Assembly (NCBI GenBank): GCA_051251595.1
Contig: JBPOFA010000006.1
Coordinates: 124,001-188,000 of the forward strand
DNA length: 64,000 bases
Direction of reading: 5' to 3'
DNA from: NORP110 sp051251595
GTDB lineage: Bacteria > Pseudomonadota > Alphaproteobacteria > Rhodobacterales > Rhodobacteraceae
Below, piece by piece: positions 1-8,584 of the stretch. Position 1 is the stretch's first letter; the number at the start of each line of letters is the position of its first letter. The notes under the pieces were generated by a model, which had not been told where the DNA came from, ran no database searches, and saw nothing but the letters and a program-made list of their open reading frames with translations. The position numbers were made by a program, and so were the translations under genes.

Positions 1-1122
1 CGGGGCGCGTGTTGCCTGTTCGCTTGTGGCCTGGCTTTGGTCGATGATCGGAAGGAACGCGGCCATGTATTGCGTCGCCCTAAAGCCGCCGCTTGTGGGT
101 GTCTCTGCCCATGCGGCCTGTTTGGGATCGGGCGTCAGGCAGGCCGGTGTCAGCGTTAGATGATCCGCCAAAAGAGCGGCGTTGCTGGCCGTAAACCTGT
201 CTGAGATCGCGAAAAGCCCGCCCGCGTCCAAAGCCGCGCCGGGAACAGAGAGCTGCCCCAACATGTGCCGCCACATCTGGCGCGGAATGACGCGGCCAGT
301 TTGTAGGGCGATCTGGAACAGCTCATTCATTTCCCGACATCTGGTCAGCCAGCCTGCCGAGGGCGGTGTCGGGTGTGGGGCGGCGGTCGACTTGCCAAAG
401 TTCTTGGCCAAATCAAACGCGGCAGAAAGCTCTTCTGTGACATTGGCCGAATAAAACAGATCGGCATCATAGGGGCGCAGGCGCACAGACCCCGCACCGA
501 ACGCGGTTTCCCAAGCGCCCAGCAATGCGGGATAGTCCAGCCAGAACGGCGTCGACTGAATTTCGGGCATGGCGTTGTGTTTGGGCGCGATGCTGGTCCA
601 TTCCTGCAGGCAGGTTCCGCGCCAGTCCTTGGCAGCAGCGACGCCAAGGTCTTGGTGCAAATCGGCAATGCGTCCGTCCAGAATCTGGTTGCCATAATGG
701 CGTGCAAGGACGCGGGCCTGTTCATCAATATGGGCCACGATTTTGATGTCGTCGCAATAGCGTTTCAGAAAAACGCGCAACCGCTCCAGCTCTGCCGGGA
801 AGGCCAAGGAGGCCGCGAATTGTTCTGCCGAAAAGATGATCGTGTCTGGTTTTGCCTCTGCAATCTCATGGTCCAGCGCGGCGGTCAGTCGTGCGGCCAG
901 ACCGGCCTGTTTTTCAGGCTGCGCATAGCCTGATTGCCAGCGCAGCGGGTCGACATGGTCCGGATCGGTCATCGCCATGAACAGCGCGGCGTGGCTGCGT
1001 TTTCCGGGGGTGCTTGGGTAAAGCACGCCCTTCGCAGCCAGCTTGTCCCGCTTTTCCTCAAGCACCTGTTGCAGGCGCGCGGTCCCGCAACCCGGCATCC
1101 CGATATGAACGTAGATTTTCAT
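1..1122 (-). CDS. Sulfotransferase-like P-loop protein, 3' end outside window
   Basis: The minus-strand frame is open from ATG at 1122 to the left edge, giving 374 codons without a stop, so the C-terminus is missing. The protein begins MKIYVHIGMPGCGTARLQQ, which aligns with the PAPS-binding loop of bacterial sulfotransferases (usual form MP-K-TGTT-LQ). The lysine and the second threonine are replaced here (PGCGTA). The rest is a soluble alpha/beta-type sequence with no signal peptide or membrane segment. The start overlaps the stop of the upstream sulfotransferase gene (ATGA, 1119-1122), so the two are translationally coupled. The likely role is sulfation, or another P-loop transfer, on a surface glycan built with the neighbouring glycosyltransferase. 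The altered loop means activity is uncertain; the family call is moderate. Confidence 0.6.
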   Translation of the reverse strand, partial: MKIYVHIGMPGCGTARLQQVLEEKRDKLAAKGVLYPSTPGKRSHAALFMAMTDPDHVDPLRWQSGYAQPEKQAGLAARLTAALDHEIAEAKPDTIIFSAEQFAASLAFPAELERLRVFLKRYCDDIKIVAHIDEQARVLARHYGNQILDGRIADLHQDLGVAAAKDWRGTCLQEWTSIAPKHNAMPEIQSTPFWLDYPALLGAWETAFGAGSVRLRPYDADLFYSANVTEELSAAFDLAKNFGKSTAAPHPTPPSAGWLTRCREMNELFQIALQTGRVIPRQMWRHMLGQLSVPGAALDAGGLFAISDRFTASNAALLADHLTLTPACLTPDPKQAAWAETPTSGGFRATQYMAAFLPIIDQSQATSEQATRAP

Positions 1123-1784
1123 TCAGGCTGGCCTTGCCCCGGCTCAGACCGGTCGATGTCGGCAGGGCGCCCTTTGTTTTCATTGGCCACGCCCCACCAG
1201 GGCAGATCGATGCCTAAAAACGCGCTTAGCTTGTCATGGGCGGTTTCGTCCTCGATGTCATATTCAAAGAAATCATCTGCATTTGCAAAGACTTGTCGGC
1301 AGAACTTATAGTGACCCTCTATCCAACGGATGCGATCCCGGTCAGAAAAGCCGTAGCCAACAGGAAGCCCGGGAACCGCGTTGTCAGGCAAGCGTTTGCG
1401 CCCCAGATTGGACCACCGCATCACGCTGTCCGAAAGCTTGGCCGGATCGCGATAGGTCAGCGTGAATTTCGCCCCCGGATAGAGATCGCGAATGGTGCTG
1501 AGCAAGCCCCAATCTGTTTGCGGCCAAAGATTCAGCCCGTTGCGGACGATGTTCATTTCGGGGAACGCATTCAGGTTTTTCATCAACGCAAGCGGGTCGC
1601 CGGTTTCAAAATAGCCCTGATACATCAATTTGCCGACGAAACCGTAATGGGTTGCATGCGGATTGCCCCGGCGAACACGCCAATCGGCGACATGCAGGCC
1701 TGCGGCCTCTAGCGCCTTGCCAAGCGACGTCGTTCCCGATTTGGGAAGGCCAAGGTTTATGACTTTAAGACCTGCGTCTATCAT
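1119..1784 (-). CDS. Sulfotransferase family protein
   Basis: 221 residues. The N-terminus has a good PAPS-binding loop, LGLPKSGTTS, at residues 11-20. A second signature, YRDP followed by a serine (about residues 130-140), matches the 3'-phosphate-binding segment of sulfotransferases. Such enzymes move sulfate from 3'-phosphoadenylylsulfate to a hydroxyl of a glycan or small molecule. There is no signal peptide, so it should act in the cytoplasm. It sits between a family-2 glycosyltransferase and a second sulfotransferase-like gene, with four-base ATGA overlaps on both sides. This suggests one transcript that builds a decorated surface polysaccharide or glycolipid. The acceptor cannot be predicted. 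Confidence 0.75.
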   Translation of the reverse strand: MIDAGLKVINLGLPKSGTTSLGKALEAAGLHVADWRVRRGNPHATHYGFVGKLMYQGYFETGDPLALMKNLNAFPEMNIVRNGLNLWPQTDWGLLSTIRDLYPGAKFTLTYRDPAKLSDSVMRWSNLGRKRLPDNAVPGLPVGYGFSDRDRIRWIEGHYKFCRQVFANADDFFEYDIEDETAHDKLSAFLGIDLPWWGVANENKGRPADIDRSEPGQGQPE

Positions 1785-2818
1785 CTTGATAATGATCCCA
1801 AAAGTTGTTCCATCAATTCTTGTTCGGCGGGTGGAATTTTTGACGCGGATTTTAGCCGCTTTATAAGCTTTTGAATGGCTTTGTCCTGTTTCAAAACAGT
1901 CAGTTTTTCACGGTGCCGTTGGACAGATGCTTGATGAAGCTGCGCGATTTTCGGCAGGGCCCTTAACCTGGTCATTTCTGCCTTGAGGCGTGGCAAGTAT
2001 TTCAGGATTGAGTCATCAAAATAAGCGTTATCGTTGCGTTCACGCCAATAAATGTCCTCGAATTTGCGGTTTTCCCGGTTCACATCCCCGCGCGCGTTTT
2101 TGACCAAATAGCTGTCCATTGACCGCAGGGCGTAATGGTTCAACGTGGCGAAATTGCGGGCACCTGCTGCTGGAAAGCGCCGGATGCTTTGTTTGAGGGC
2201 GGCGGTCAGGAACTGTGCGGGGACAGGCCGACCAGAGCCGTCGGTCCAGGATGGGTGGTGATCGCGAGGCAAGAGCTTGCGAAAAAACGGTCTGTGTGCG
2301 CCATAGTACTGCAGAGGAAAATCTTTTCTTGTCAGTGTTTTAACTTCGATAGCTAATTGATCGCCCCAAATATCTGGATTGTGCGAGTGCAGGAATTGTC
2401 CAATGACGGGTTCATCGGTGAAGTCGATGACATCGTCGTTGGAAAAGAACTGAAACGTCACCGAAATCGCCATGGGTGTGCCGCAGGCCTGGATCAGATC
2501 AGGGATTGTGCCGTCGCCCACGTGGATGTTCAAAAACTCATCCACATCGGCCACCCACACCCAATCGGCGTTCTGAATGACCTGATGGTGCACAGCGTCT
2601 TTGAGGGCCTCCATCTGGTAGTGGCGGCCCGTGGCGGGGTTGGGCAGGTGCTGGACGATGCCTTGGGATTGCAACGCATCCAGCAAGTCGTCGGTGCCAT
2701 CGTCACAATCGTTGGAGTAAAACAGAAAATCCGTCACCCCAAGGATGCGGTGAAAGGCGATCCATTCTAGCAGAAAGGGACCTTCGTTTTTGACGCAGGT
2801 GACGGCGGTGATCTTCAC
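1781..2818 (-). CDS. Glycosyltransferase family 2 protein
   Basis: 345 residues from a GTG start. The N-terminal segment KITAVTCVKNEGPFLLEW is the nucleotide-sugar-binding start of the GT2_4 (PF13704-like) group, and VADVDEF near residue 95 supplies the D-x-D metal motif. GTG at 2818 is chosen over the ATG at 2845 because the first nine residues of the longer form are not family-like, a GAGG lies just upstream, and the GTG overlaps the TGA of the preceding small ORF (GTGA), the same coupling used downstream. It probably adds a sugar to a surface glycan that the two following sulfotransferase-like proteins may modify. Donor and acceptor are unknown. Confidence 0.75.
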   Translation of the reverse strand: MKITAVTCVKNEGPFLLEWIAFHRILGVTDFLFYSNDCDDGTDDLLDALQSQGIVQHLPNPATGRHYQMEALKDAVHHQVIQNADWVWVADVDEFLNIHVGDGTIPDLIQACGTPMAISVTFQFFSNDDVIDFTDEPVIGQFLHSHNPDIWGDQLAIEVKTLTRKDFPLQYYGAHRPFFRKLLPRDHHPSWTDGSGRPVPAQFLTAALKQSIRRFPAAGARNFATLNHYALRSMDSYLVKNARGDVNRENRKFEDIYWRERNDNAYFDDSILKYLPRLKAEMTRLRALPKIAQLHQASVQRHREKLTVLKQDKAIQKLIKRLKSASKIPPAEQELMEQLLGSLSR

Positions 2819-3009
2819 GCAGGCCTCGCTTTTAGTGGGCCGCATAAGATTCCATTTAAAGATTTTTTATCAATGTCTTGCGCGGTGAAGTTCTTGCGGA
2901 ACCTTGTCTTTCCTGAGGGTGCCCCTGTGCGGTCGCCATCGTAGCGACGGCCCGGCCCGACAAGGGCAAGTGGATCACGCGGGTCCAGTGGGCCACGGTC
3001 GACATGCAT
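2815..3009 (-). CDS. Small hypothetical protein coupled to the glycosyltransferase
   Basis: 64 codons, rich in Asp, Arg and Pro at the N-terminus. No family is recognised. Arguments for it being real: a GAGG-like ribosome site about nine bases before ATG 3009, C/G at most third codon positions in the first half, and a GTGA overlap with the glycosyltransferase start, which mirrors the ATGA overlaps of the next two genes. An in-frame TAG three codons upstream of the ATG rules out a longer version. The second half is more A/T rich and looks less gene-like. It could be a leader ORF that couples translation, or a remnant. Confidence 0.4.
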   Translation of the reverse strand: MHVDRGPLDPRDPLALVGPGRRYDGDRTGAPSGKTRFRKNFTAQDIDKKSLNGILCGPLKARPA

Positions 3010-3193
3010 CTGCTGCTATCCTCACTCTGTTGCCCGATCTTTGCCGGGCCTGTCCGGGCATTATGGCAGAAAAATCCAGTAAACGAAGGGTAAATATCGG
3101 GACGCCTTGTGCCCGATCCTGTTTTGCCTCTTTATGGATTCACATCACTCCTGCCAGGCAGGGTGGCCCATTTGGATGGATGCTTGTTCGGTC

Positions 3194-4183
3194 ATGACCC
3201 ACAGCTTTGACGACATACCAGAGATTGCACTTGCCTGGCACGCCGCGGGCAAGCAGGCGGTGATTGCGACTGTTGTGCAAACCTGGGGGTCAGCGCCGCG
3301 CCCCGTTGGCAGCCAGCTGGCGATTTCCGGTGCAGGAGAGATTGCCGGTTCCGTATCAGGCGGCTGTGTAGAGGGCGCCGTGGTGGTTGAGGCGATGGAG
3401 GCGCTGCAAGACGGGCAGGCGCGCATCCTTGAATATGGCGTGACCAATGACGAGGCCTTTGCGGTCGGTTTAGCATGTGGGGGACAGATCCGGGTGATGG
3501 TCGAACCTGTCGGTTCCGCAATTGCGCCTGAGATATTGCAAGACTTGGTCGCAGCCCGCAAAGCCCGCCGCCCAATGGCTTATCTGGTGGATGTGGATAC
3601 GTGGCAACGCCGGTTGGCCGATGCCAGTGACGCGGTATATGGGGGGCAGATCTCTGCCCGGTTTCGGTCTGACAAATCAGGGTTTGAAGAGCAGGTTTTT
3701 ATCGCGGTCCATAACGCTCCGTTGCGGATGGCGGTGGTGGGGGCGGTGCATATTGCCCAGCCCTTGATGCAAATGGCTGCGCTGTTGGGCTATGACACGC
3801 TGTTGGTGGACCCGAGAGAGGCCTTTGCGACAGAACAGCGGTTTCCCGGCGAAACCATCGTTCATGACTGGCCGGATGAGGCGCTGGCAGGTTTTGGGCT
3901 GGATGCCCGCACGGCCGTCGTGACGCTGAGCCATGATCCCAAGATTGACGATCCGGCCATCCGGGCGGCGCTGGCGTCTGATGTATTTTATCTGGGGTGT
4001 CTTGGGTCAACGCGCACCCATGCAAAACGCCTCGAGCGCTTGGCAGAGGTCGGCTTTACAGCGCAACAGCTGGACCGGATTCACGCGCCGGTTGGTCTGA
4101 ATATCGGGGCGAAGTCACCGGCTGAAATCGCGATTTCCGTTCTGGCCGAAATCACCGAACGCTTGCGCCTTGGATCGGCTTAA
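3194..4183 (+). CDS. xdhC: XdhC/CoxI family protein (molybdoenzyme maturation)
   Basis: About 329 residues. The N-terminal XdhC_CoxI domain has the signature GSVSGGCVEGAV (around residues 57-68) and the C-terminal XdhC_C Rossmann domain runs from VVGAVHIAQPL to the end. Family members bind molybdenum cofactor and insert its sulfurated form into xanthine dehydrogenase and CO-dehydrogenase-type enzymes. In the Rossmann loop VVGA-H-I one glycine of the usual G-x-G-H-x-G is changed. Start: the frame extends upstream to non-ATG codons, but MTHSFDDIPEIALAW fits the family N-terminus; ATG at 3176 is the alternative. A CoxS-CoxM pair lies 4 kb downstream, a plausible client family. The stop shares a TTAA with the convergent dioxygenase gene. 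Confidence 0.85.
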   Translation: MTHSFDDIPEIALAWHAAGKQAVIATVVQTWGSAPRPVGSQLAISGAGEIAGSVSGGCVEGAVVVEAMEALQDGQARILEYGVTNDEAFAVGLACGGQIRVMVEPVGSAIAPEILQDLVAARKARRPMAYLVDVDTWQRRLADASDAVYGGQISARFRSDKSGFEEQVFIAVHNAPLRMAVVGAVHIAQPLMQMAALLGYDTLLVDPREAFATEQRFPGETIVHDWPDEALAGFGLDARTAVVTLSHDPKIDDPAIRAALASDVFYLGCLGSTRTHAKRLERLAEVGFTAQQLDRIHAPVGLNIGAKSPAEIAISVLAEITERLRLGSA

Positions 4184-5004
4184 TCCGCTTGTTTCTTTTT
4201 GGTGGCAAAAGATTTGTCCCGCGAAATTGGCCGGTCTGAAAACCGCATGACCATGTCATCTGCGACGGGGGTAATCTGTTGCAATTGGCCTGATACGCCG
4301 TCTTTGACAGGGGGATTGTCGGTGCGGATATAGCAACACAGCAGCACATTTCGCGTGTGGTCAGAGGTGTTCTGCCCAGAGGAATGCAGCAGGTTGGAGT
4401 GGAAGAACAGCCCGTCGCCCGGGTCCATTTCAACATGCACCAGGTCCAGCTTTTCCATAGCTGCCGTCACGCGGGTCATGTCGGCGCCGACCTGATCGAC
4501 GTTTACGCCGTGTTCGATCCGCCCCATTTTGTGCGACCCGCGCAGAACCTGAAGACAGCCGTTGACCTTTTTGCAGGGATCAAGCGCGATAAATACGCTG
4601 GCCAAATCCGGGAACAGATAGCCGTCACGGTACCAATAGCCGTAGTCCTGATGCCAATCCCACGCGCCACCCGTCTTTGGGCGTTTCAGCGTAAGTTTGG
4701 CGTGAAAGAATGCAGCAGGTCCGCCCATGAGGGTTTCGACATTTTCGACCACGCGGGACGATCGGGCGACGTCGCTGAACATGTCGTCTTGCAGGTCTGT
4801 CCAAAGCGCGATTTCGGCGGTGCTGCCTTGGGAATCCTTGCGGCCGACCACGGCATCGGCCACCACCGGATCCTGATCGACGATATGGTTGAGCTTTTCA
4901 ACCTCGGCCCCGTTGAACAGGCCTTTGATAACGACAAAGCCATCGCGGTCATAGGCTGCGATTTGGTCGCTGTTCAGGGCAAATTTGGTTTGCGTGCCAT
5001 CCAT
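4180..5004 (-). CDS. Phytanoyl-CoA dioxygenase (PhyH) family protein
   Basis: 274 residues, the usual length for this family of Fe(II)/2-oxoglutarate oxygenases. The iron ligands are visible as H118-x-D120 (in WDWHQD) and a distal histidine at H202 or H207, followed by R218 for 2-oxoglutarate binding (HSSGQN..DHTR). The protein is cytoplasmic. It lies 44 bases downstream of a P450 on the same strand, so both may hydroxylate one unknown substrate in succession. Bacterial members act on diverse small molecules such as ectoine, acyl chains or phosphonates, so the substrate cannot be named. Its stop overlaps the stop of xdhC on the other strand. Confidence 0.85.
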   Translation of the reverse strand: MDGTQTKFALNSDQIAAYDRDGFVVIKGLFNGAEVEKLNHIVDQDPVVADAVVGRKDSQGSTAEIALWTDLQDDMFSDVARSSRVVENVETLMGGPAAFFHAKLTLKRPKTGGAWDWHQDYGYWYRDGYLFPDLASVFIALDPCKKVNGCLQVLRGSHKMGRIEHGVNVDQVGADMTRVTAAMEKLDLVHVEMDPGDGLFFHSNLLHSSGQNTSDHTRNVLLCCYIRTDNPPVKDGVSGQLQQITPVADDMVMRFSDRPISRDKSFATKKKQAD

Positions 5005-5048
5005 TGTTGGTTTCCTCCCACGGAAATTTTGGTTCCGGTTTTGACGTG

Positions 5049-6227
5049 TTAGTTCAGCAAGACGGGCAGGGTGATCGGCCCCCTAAACCCGAACCCCTTC
5101 CAGATGACGGCGTCCCGGTCGGGCAGGCTGGCATTGGGGAACCGTTCAAAGAACATGGGCAACATCACATCCGCAAGCGCACGGCGGGCGACATGGGTGC
5201 CCTGACAGAAATGTGGCCCGTTTCCAAAGGCTTGGTGCGGGTTCTTATCACGGTAGACGTGAAACTCTTCACCGTTTTCAAACAGCTCTTCGTCGCGGTT
5301 GGCAGAGGCCTGAATCGTCATGACGGTTTCGCCTTTGGCGATTTGATATCCGCGAATTTCGGTGTCTTCCGTAGCCAAACGGGAAGAGGCCTGAATGGGC
5401 GCAACCCATCTGACGCCTTCTTCAAAGGCTTTGCCCCAGTCTTCATTCTTGCGCACTTCTGCCATTTGGTCCGGATTGCTTAACAGACCATAAAGGATGG
5501 TGCAGAGCGCATCGCGTGGTTCGTTTATGCCGCCGCCGATGGCAATCTTAATATTGGCGAAGATCTGGCTCATCGGGATCGGGTCATCTGCGTTGAGCAT
5601 GACGGACAGCGCGCTTTCATTTGGCTCTGCTTTGTAGTGGTCGATCAAACTGTTCAGCAGCGCATCCATTTCGTCATTGGCCTGATCGGAGGCCTCAAAA
5701 GGTTCTGGGGCAAATCCGAAATTGCCCGCACCGTCGATCAGGCGCTGGCTCCACCGTTCCATTTCAGCGTCTGTTGCGGCCTCTGTTCCCAGTAAGACGG
5801 CCAAACCGCGTGCCGCGTAAGGGGCGGCCAGCGCGGAAAACAGGTCCACCACTTCGCCTTTGGGTAGGCGATCAAGGTAAGCGTCAGCGATGTCGCGGTA
5901 GCGTGGGATCCAGCTGTTCATGATGACCTTGGGGCTAAAGGCCGGGGCCATTGCCATGCGTTCGCGCAAATGTGCCTCTCCATCTTTGCGCATCAAGGTG
6001 TGGGCCCGAAAAGCGCGTTTCATGGGGGCCTTGGGGTCGTCAGAGCTGAACAAGACCGGGTTGTCTTTGACGTATTTCGTGTCTTCGGCTTTGGTCAGGA
6101 AGGTGCGTCCAACGGATTTTACCTGCAACACAGGGGTTTGGGCGCGCAATCGGCGGTAAATCGGGTAGGGATTGGCGGTGAGTTCCGCAATTGTGATGGT
6201 TTCGTCAATTGGGGCTGGATTGGCCAT
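5049..6227 (-). CDS. Cytochrome P450
   Basis: 392 residues. The haem-binding loop FGNGPHFCQG places the axial cysteine at about residue 341. The K-helix ExxR is seen in EEGVRW. The I-helix reads IGGGINEPRD, so the usual acid-threonine pair for oxygen activation ([AG]Gx[DE]T) is replaced by Asn-Glu-Pro. ATG at 6227 is used because AGAAAGG lies seven bases upstream; the frame is open to a TTG at 6287 but the extra residues are unlike P450s. No ferredoxin partner is adjacent; the ferredoxin-NADP reductase at 11.0 kb may or may not serve it. It probably forms a pair with the PhyH gene. Substrate unknown. Confidence 0.88.
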   Translation of the reverse strand: MANPAPIDETITIAELTANPYPIYRRLRAQTPVLQVKSVGRTFLTKAEDTKYVKDNPVLFSSDDPKAPMKRAFRAHTLMRKDGEAHLRERMAMAPAFSPKVIMNSWIPRYRDIADAYLDRLPKGEVVDLFSALAAPYAARGLAVLLGTEAATDAEMERWSQRLIDGAGNFGFAPEPFEASDQANDEMDALLNSLIDHYKAEPNESALSVMLNADDPIPMSQIFANIKIAIGGGINEPRDALCTILYGLLSNPDQMAEVRKNEDWGKAFEEGVRWVAPIQASSRLATEDTEIRGYQIAKGETVMTIQASANRDEELFENGEEFHVYRDKNPHQAFGNGPHFCQGTHVARRALADVMLPMFFERFPNASLPDRDAVIWKGFGFRGPITLPVLLN

Positions 6228-6332
6228 GGTGTACCTTTCTTCGAAAGCGCGTTGCGTCATTCGACCGCATTTAGTTGTAAATGACAATCAAATCACGCGA
6301 GATCGCGCATCTTTTGTGCAAGGTGACCGGGT

Positions 6333-7295
6333 TTAGGCCTTTTCTGGAAAGAGCCATCCCATGCTTGGAACGACCACTTTGGTTATGATTGGAAGCAAAA
6401 CAAAGCCGGTTGCAAGCCCTAGGATGCCGTCCAGCCCTGCGGTGACAAGCCATGTGACGAAACCTTGTGCGGCGGGTCCGACCGCGTTTGCTGCCGCTGC
6501 GGCTGCGTGTTTGATCTGGTCATAGGGCAGGTGCCAGCCAAGCTCATGCAGCCCATGCACGATGATACTGCCCCCGACCCATAGCATCGCAACGGTCCCG
6601 ATCGCCGCAATCGCAACCATCACAGATGGCATCGATTTCACGATTTGCCGCCCGATCCGGCGCGTCAAAGCGAACCGCCCCTTTACGCTCAGCAACACGC
6701 CAAAATCATCAGCCTTCACCAGTAAGGCAACGACTCCGTACACAAGGGCGGTGATCCCGACGGCAACGATTGCCAGGGCCGCGGCCTGAATCCAGGTCGT
6801 GCTGCTGTCGATTTGAGACAGCGAAATCGTCATGATTTCTGCGGACAGAATGAAATCAGTCTTGATCGCGCCTTTGACCCGCTGTTCCTCTAGATGTGCG
6901 GCGTCCAGGGTTTCGGCCTGTTGGGGGCCGTGTTCCTTGTGCGGGACAATAAGATGCCAAACTTTTTCGGCGCCTTCAAAGCAAAGATATCCACCACCGA
7001 TCATCAAAAGCGGTGTCATCAGCCAAGGCATGAAGGCATTCAAAAGCAACGCAACGGGCAACAGAATGACGAGTTTGTTAAAGAAGGACGCGCGTGCGAT
7101 CTTCCAGACGATCGGCAGTTCCCGCGCGGCGGACAGGCCTGTGACGTATTTGGGGGTGACGGCCGCGTCATCTATGACGACGCCCACAGCTTTGGTTCCG
7201 GCTTTGCTGGCTTGGGCGGCGACGTCATCCAGTTGCGCCGCGGCAAGTTTGGCAATTGCAGCGACGTCGTCAAGTAAGGCCAGTAATCCGCTCAT
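6333..7295 (-). CDS. DUF808 (YedI-like) membrane protein
   Basis: 320 residues beginning MSGLLALLDDVAAIAK, the typical start of the DUF808 family, with the conserved LDDVAAQASKAGTKAVGVVIDDAAV stretch split over residues 22-46. Several hydrophobic helices follow (around residues 75-105, 155-195, 225-250 and 285-310), indicating an inner-membrane protein. No biochemical role is established for the family. AGAGG seven bases upstream supports ATG at 7295; the longer frame starts upstream of the promoter-proximal region without a ribosome site. It appears to be a single-gene unit. Confidence 0.85.
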   Translation of the reverse strand: MSGLLALLDDVAAIAKLAAAQLDDVAAQASKAGTKAVGVVIDDAAVTPKYVTGLSAARELPIVWKIARASFFNKLVILLPVALLLNAFMPWLMTPLLMIGGGYLCFEGAEKVWHLIVPHKEHGPQQAETLDAAHLEEQRVKGAIKTDFILSAEIMTISLSQIDSSTTWIQAAALAIVAVGITALVYGVVALLVKADDFGVLLSVKGRFALTRRIGRQIVKSMPSVMVAIAAIGTVAMLWVGGSIIVHGLHELGWHLPYDQIKHAAAAAANAVGPAAQGFVTWLVTAGLDGILGLATGFVLLPIITKVVVPSMGWLFPEKA

Positions 7296-7508
7296 CAAAA
7301 CCTCTGTGTTGGTTCGTCGCCCCGAAACCCGGCACATGTTGATGAAAATGCCGCTTTGCTATCGTGTCGAAGTTTTGTGATGTCATCAAGTCGTTTGGCC
7401 CGCATCCCGCAAGATTGTGCCTTGGGGGGCATAGGCCTGTGGGGCTTTGGTTGATGCAGGTGGGATCACACCAGTTGCAGCATGATCCCGGTCGGAATGT
7501 TGGCGATT

Positions 7509-7883
7509 TTACAGAATGCCCTGTGCTGCAATCATGATGATCCCTGACACCACGATATAGAAACCATCTACGGCCAGGGCATAACCGGTTTTTCGGACGA
7601 ATGACCCTGCAGAGACAACAAAACCAGCCGCTGCCAATATGGCAAAGATCGCCGTGAACAAGGAGTCGGTCGTCGCGGTAATACCGATGACCAGGGCCAG
7701 CAGGAACAGTGCCACAACCTGCGCCACCATTGCGAAAACCGGCATGCTGTCGGCAGAGCCAAGTTCAACCCGTGACCCTTCGGCCCAGCCCTTGCCAAAC
7801 ATTTTGGGGCTGTACCACAGCCAGCCCGCCAGAAATGAAACGACTGTGCCAAGAATGATGGCGATCCAGTTGATGCTTTCCAT
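7509..7883 (-). CDS. DUF1761 family membrane protein
   Basis: 124 residues, four predicted membrane helices. The start MESINWIAIILGTVVSFLAGWLWYSP matches the DUF1761 N-terminus, in which the WLWYSPKMFG segment is conserved. Function unknown. The ATG at 7883 fits the family and has a GGAG about eleven bases upstream; the frame is open to 7919 but the added residues are charged and not family-like. It is a stand-alone gene between DUF808 and the divergent coxS-type gene. The 213 bases separating it from DUF808 hold nothing I can name. Confidence 0.75.
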   Translation of the reverse strand: MESINWIAIILGTVVSFLAGWLWYSPKMFGKGWAEGSRVELGSADSMPVFAMVAQVVALFLLALVIGITATTDSLFTAIFAILAAAGFVVSAGSFVRKTGYALAVDGFYIVVSGIIMIAAQGIL

Positions 7884-8050
7884 TATCAAAATCTCCCTGA
7901 TCAATGGGTGTTTTTTCAACGCGTTGGTTTGCGGATTGTATCACAAAGGCGCAGAAAAAGTACCAAGAACCCAAATCTTCCCTGAATGAGCTGTTTTCAT
8001 GTCTGAAGCCGCGTGATTAACTCTGCTCTGTGACGATGTTGGAGGATCTC

Positions 8051-8536
8051 ATGCCAAACATAACAATGACTTTGAACGGCGCAGCCGTCCAAGGCGAAAT
8101 CGAGGGTCGTACCTTGTTGGTGGATTTCCTGCGCGAAGGTCAGGGGCTGACCGGTACGCATATTGGCTGTGATACCAGCCAATGCGGGGCGTGTTTGGTT
8201 CATGTGAATGGCAAGGCTGTGAAATCTTGTGCCATGTTTGCGTTTGAGGCTGACGGCGCAACCGTCACCACAATCGAGGGCATGGGCGCCGCAGATGGCG
8301 GCTTGTCAAAGATCCAATCCGCGTTTCAGGAACATCACGGGCTGCAATGTGGGTTTTGCACGCCGGGCATGATCATGTCGACGGCGGCGTTGCTGGAAGA
8401 AAACCCAAAACCGACAGAGGCTGAAATCCGGGCCTACCTGGAAGGCAATATCTGCCGTTGCACAGGCTATCACAACATCATCAAGGCGGTGCTTGCGGCC
8501 AGTGACCAAGATGTCAGCCAGATTGCGGCAGAGTGA
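8051..8536 (+). CDS. coxS: Xanthine dehydrogenase/CO dehydrogenase small [2Fe-2S] subunit
   Basis: 161 residues with both iron-sulfur clusters of the molybdenum hydroxylase small subunit. The plant-type N-terminal cluster uses C40, C45, C48 and C60; the C-terminal cluster uses C100, C103, C135 and C137 (CGFC and CRC). It passes electrons from a molybdopterin subunit to the FAD subunit. GGAGG seven bases before ATG 8051 fixes the start. The FAD subunit gene follows after 48 bases, but no large molybdopterin subunit gene lies in or next to the pair. The partner must be encoded elsewhere or has been lost. XdhC at 3.2 kb would fit maturation of the complete enzyme. Confidence 0.9.
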   Translation: MPNITMTLNGAAVQGEIEGRTLLVDFLREGQGLTGTHIGCDTSQCGACLVHVNGKAVKSCAMFAFEADGATVTTIEGMGAADGGLSKIQSAFQEHHGLQCGFCTPGMIMSTAALLEENPKPTEAEIRAYLEGNICRCTGYHNIIKAVLAASDQDVSQIAAE

Positions 8537-8584
8537 TGTGGGGCGGTAAGACGGCAATGATCGCCGACAACGGAGAATGTCAGC

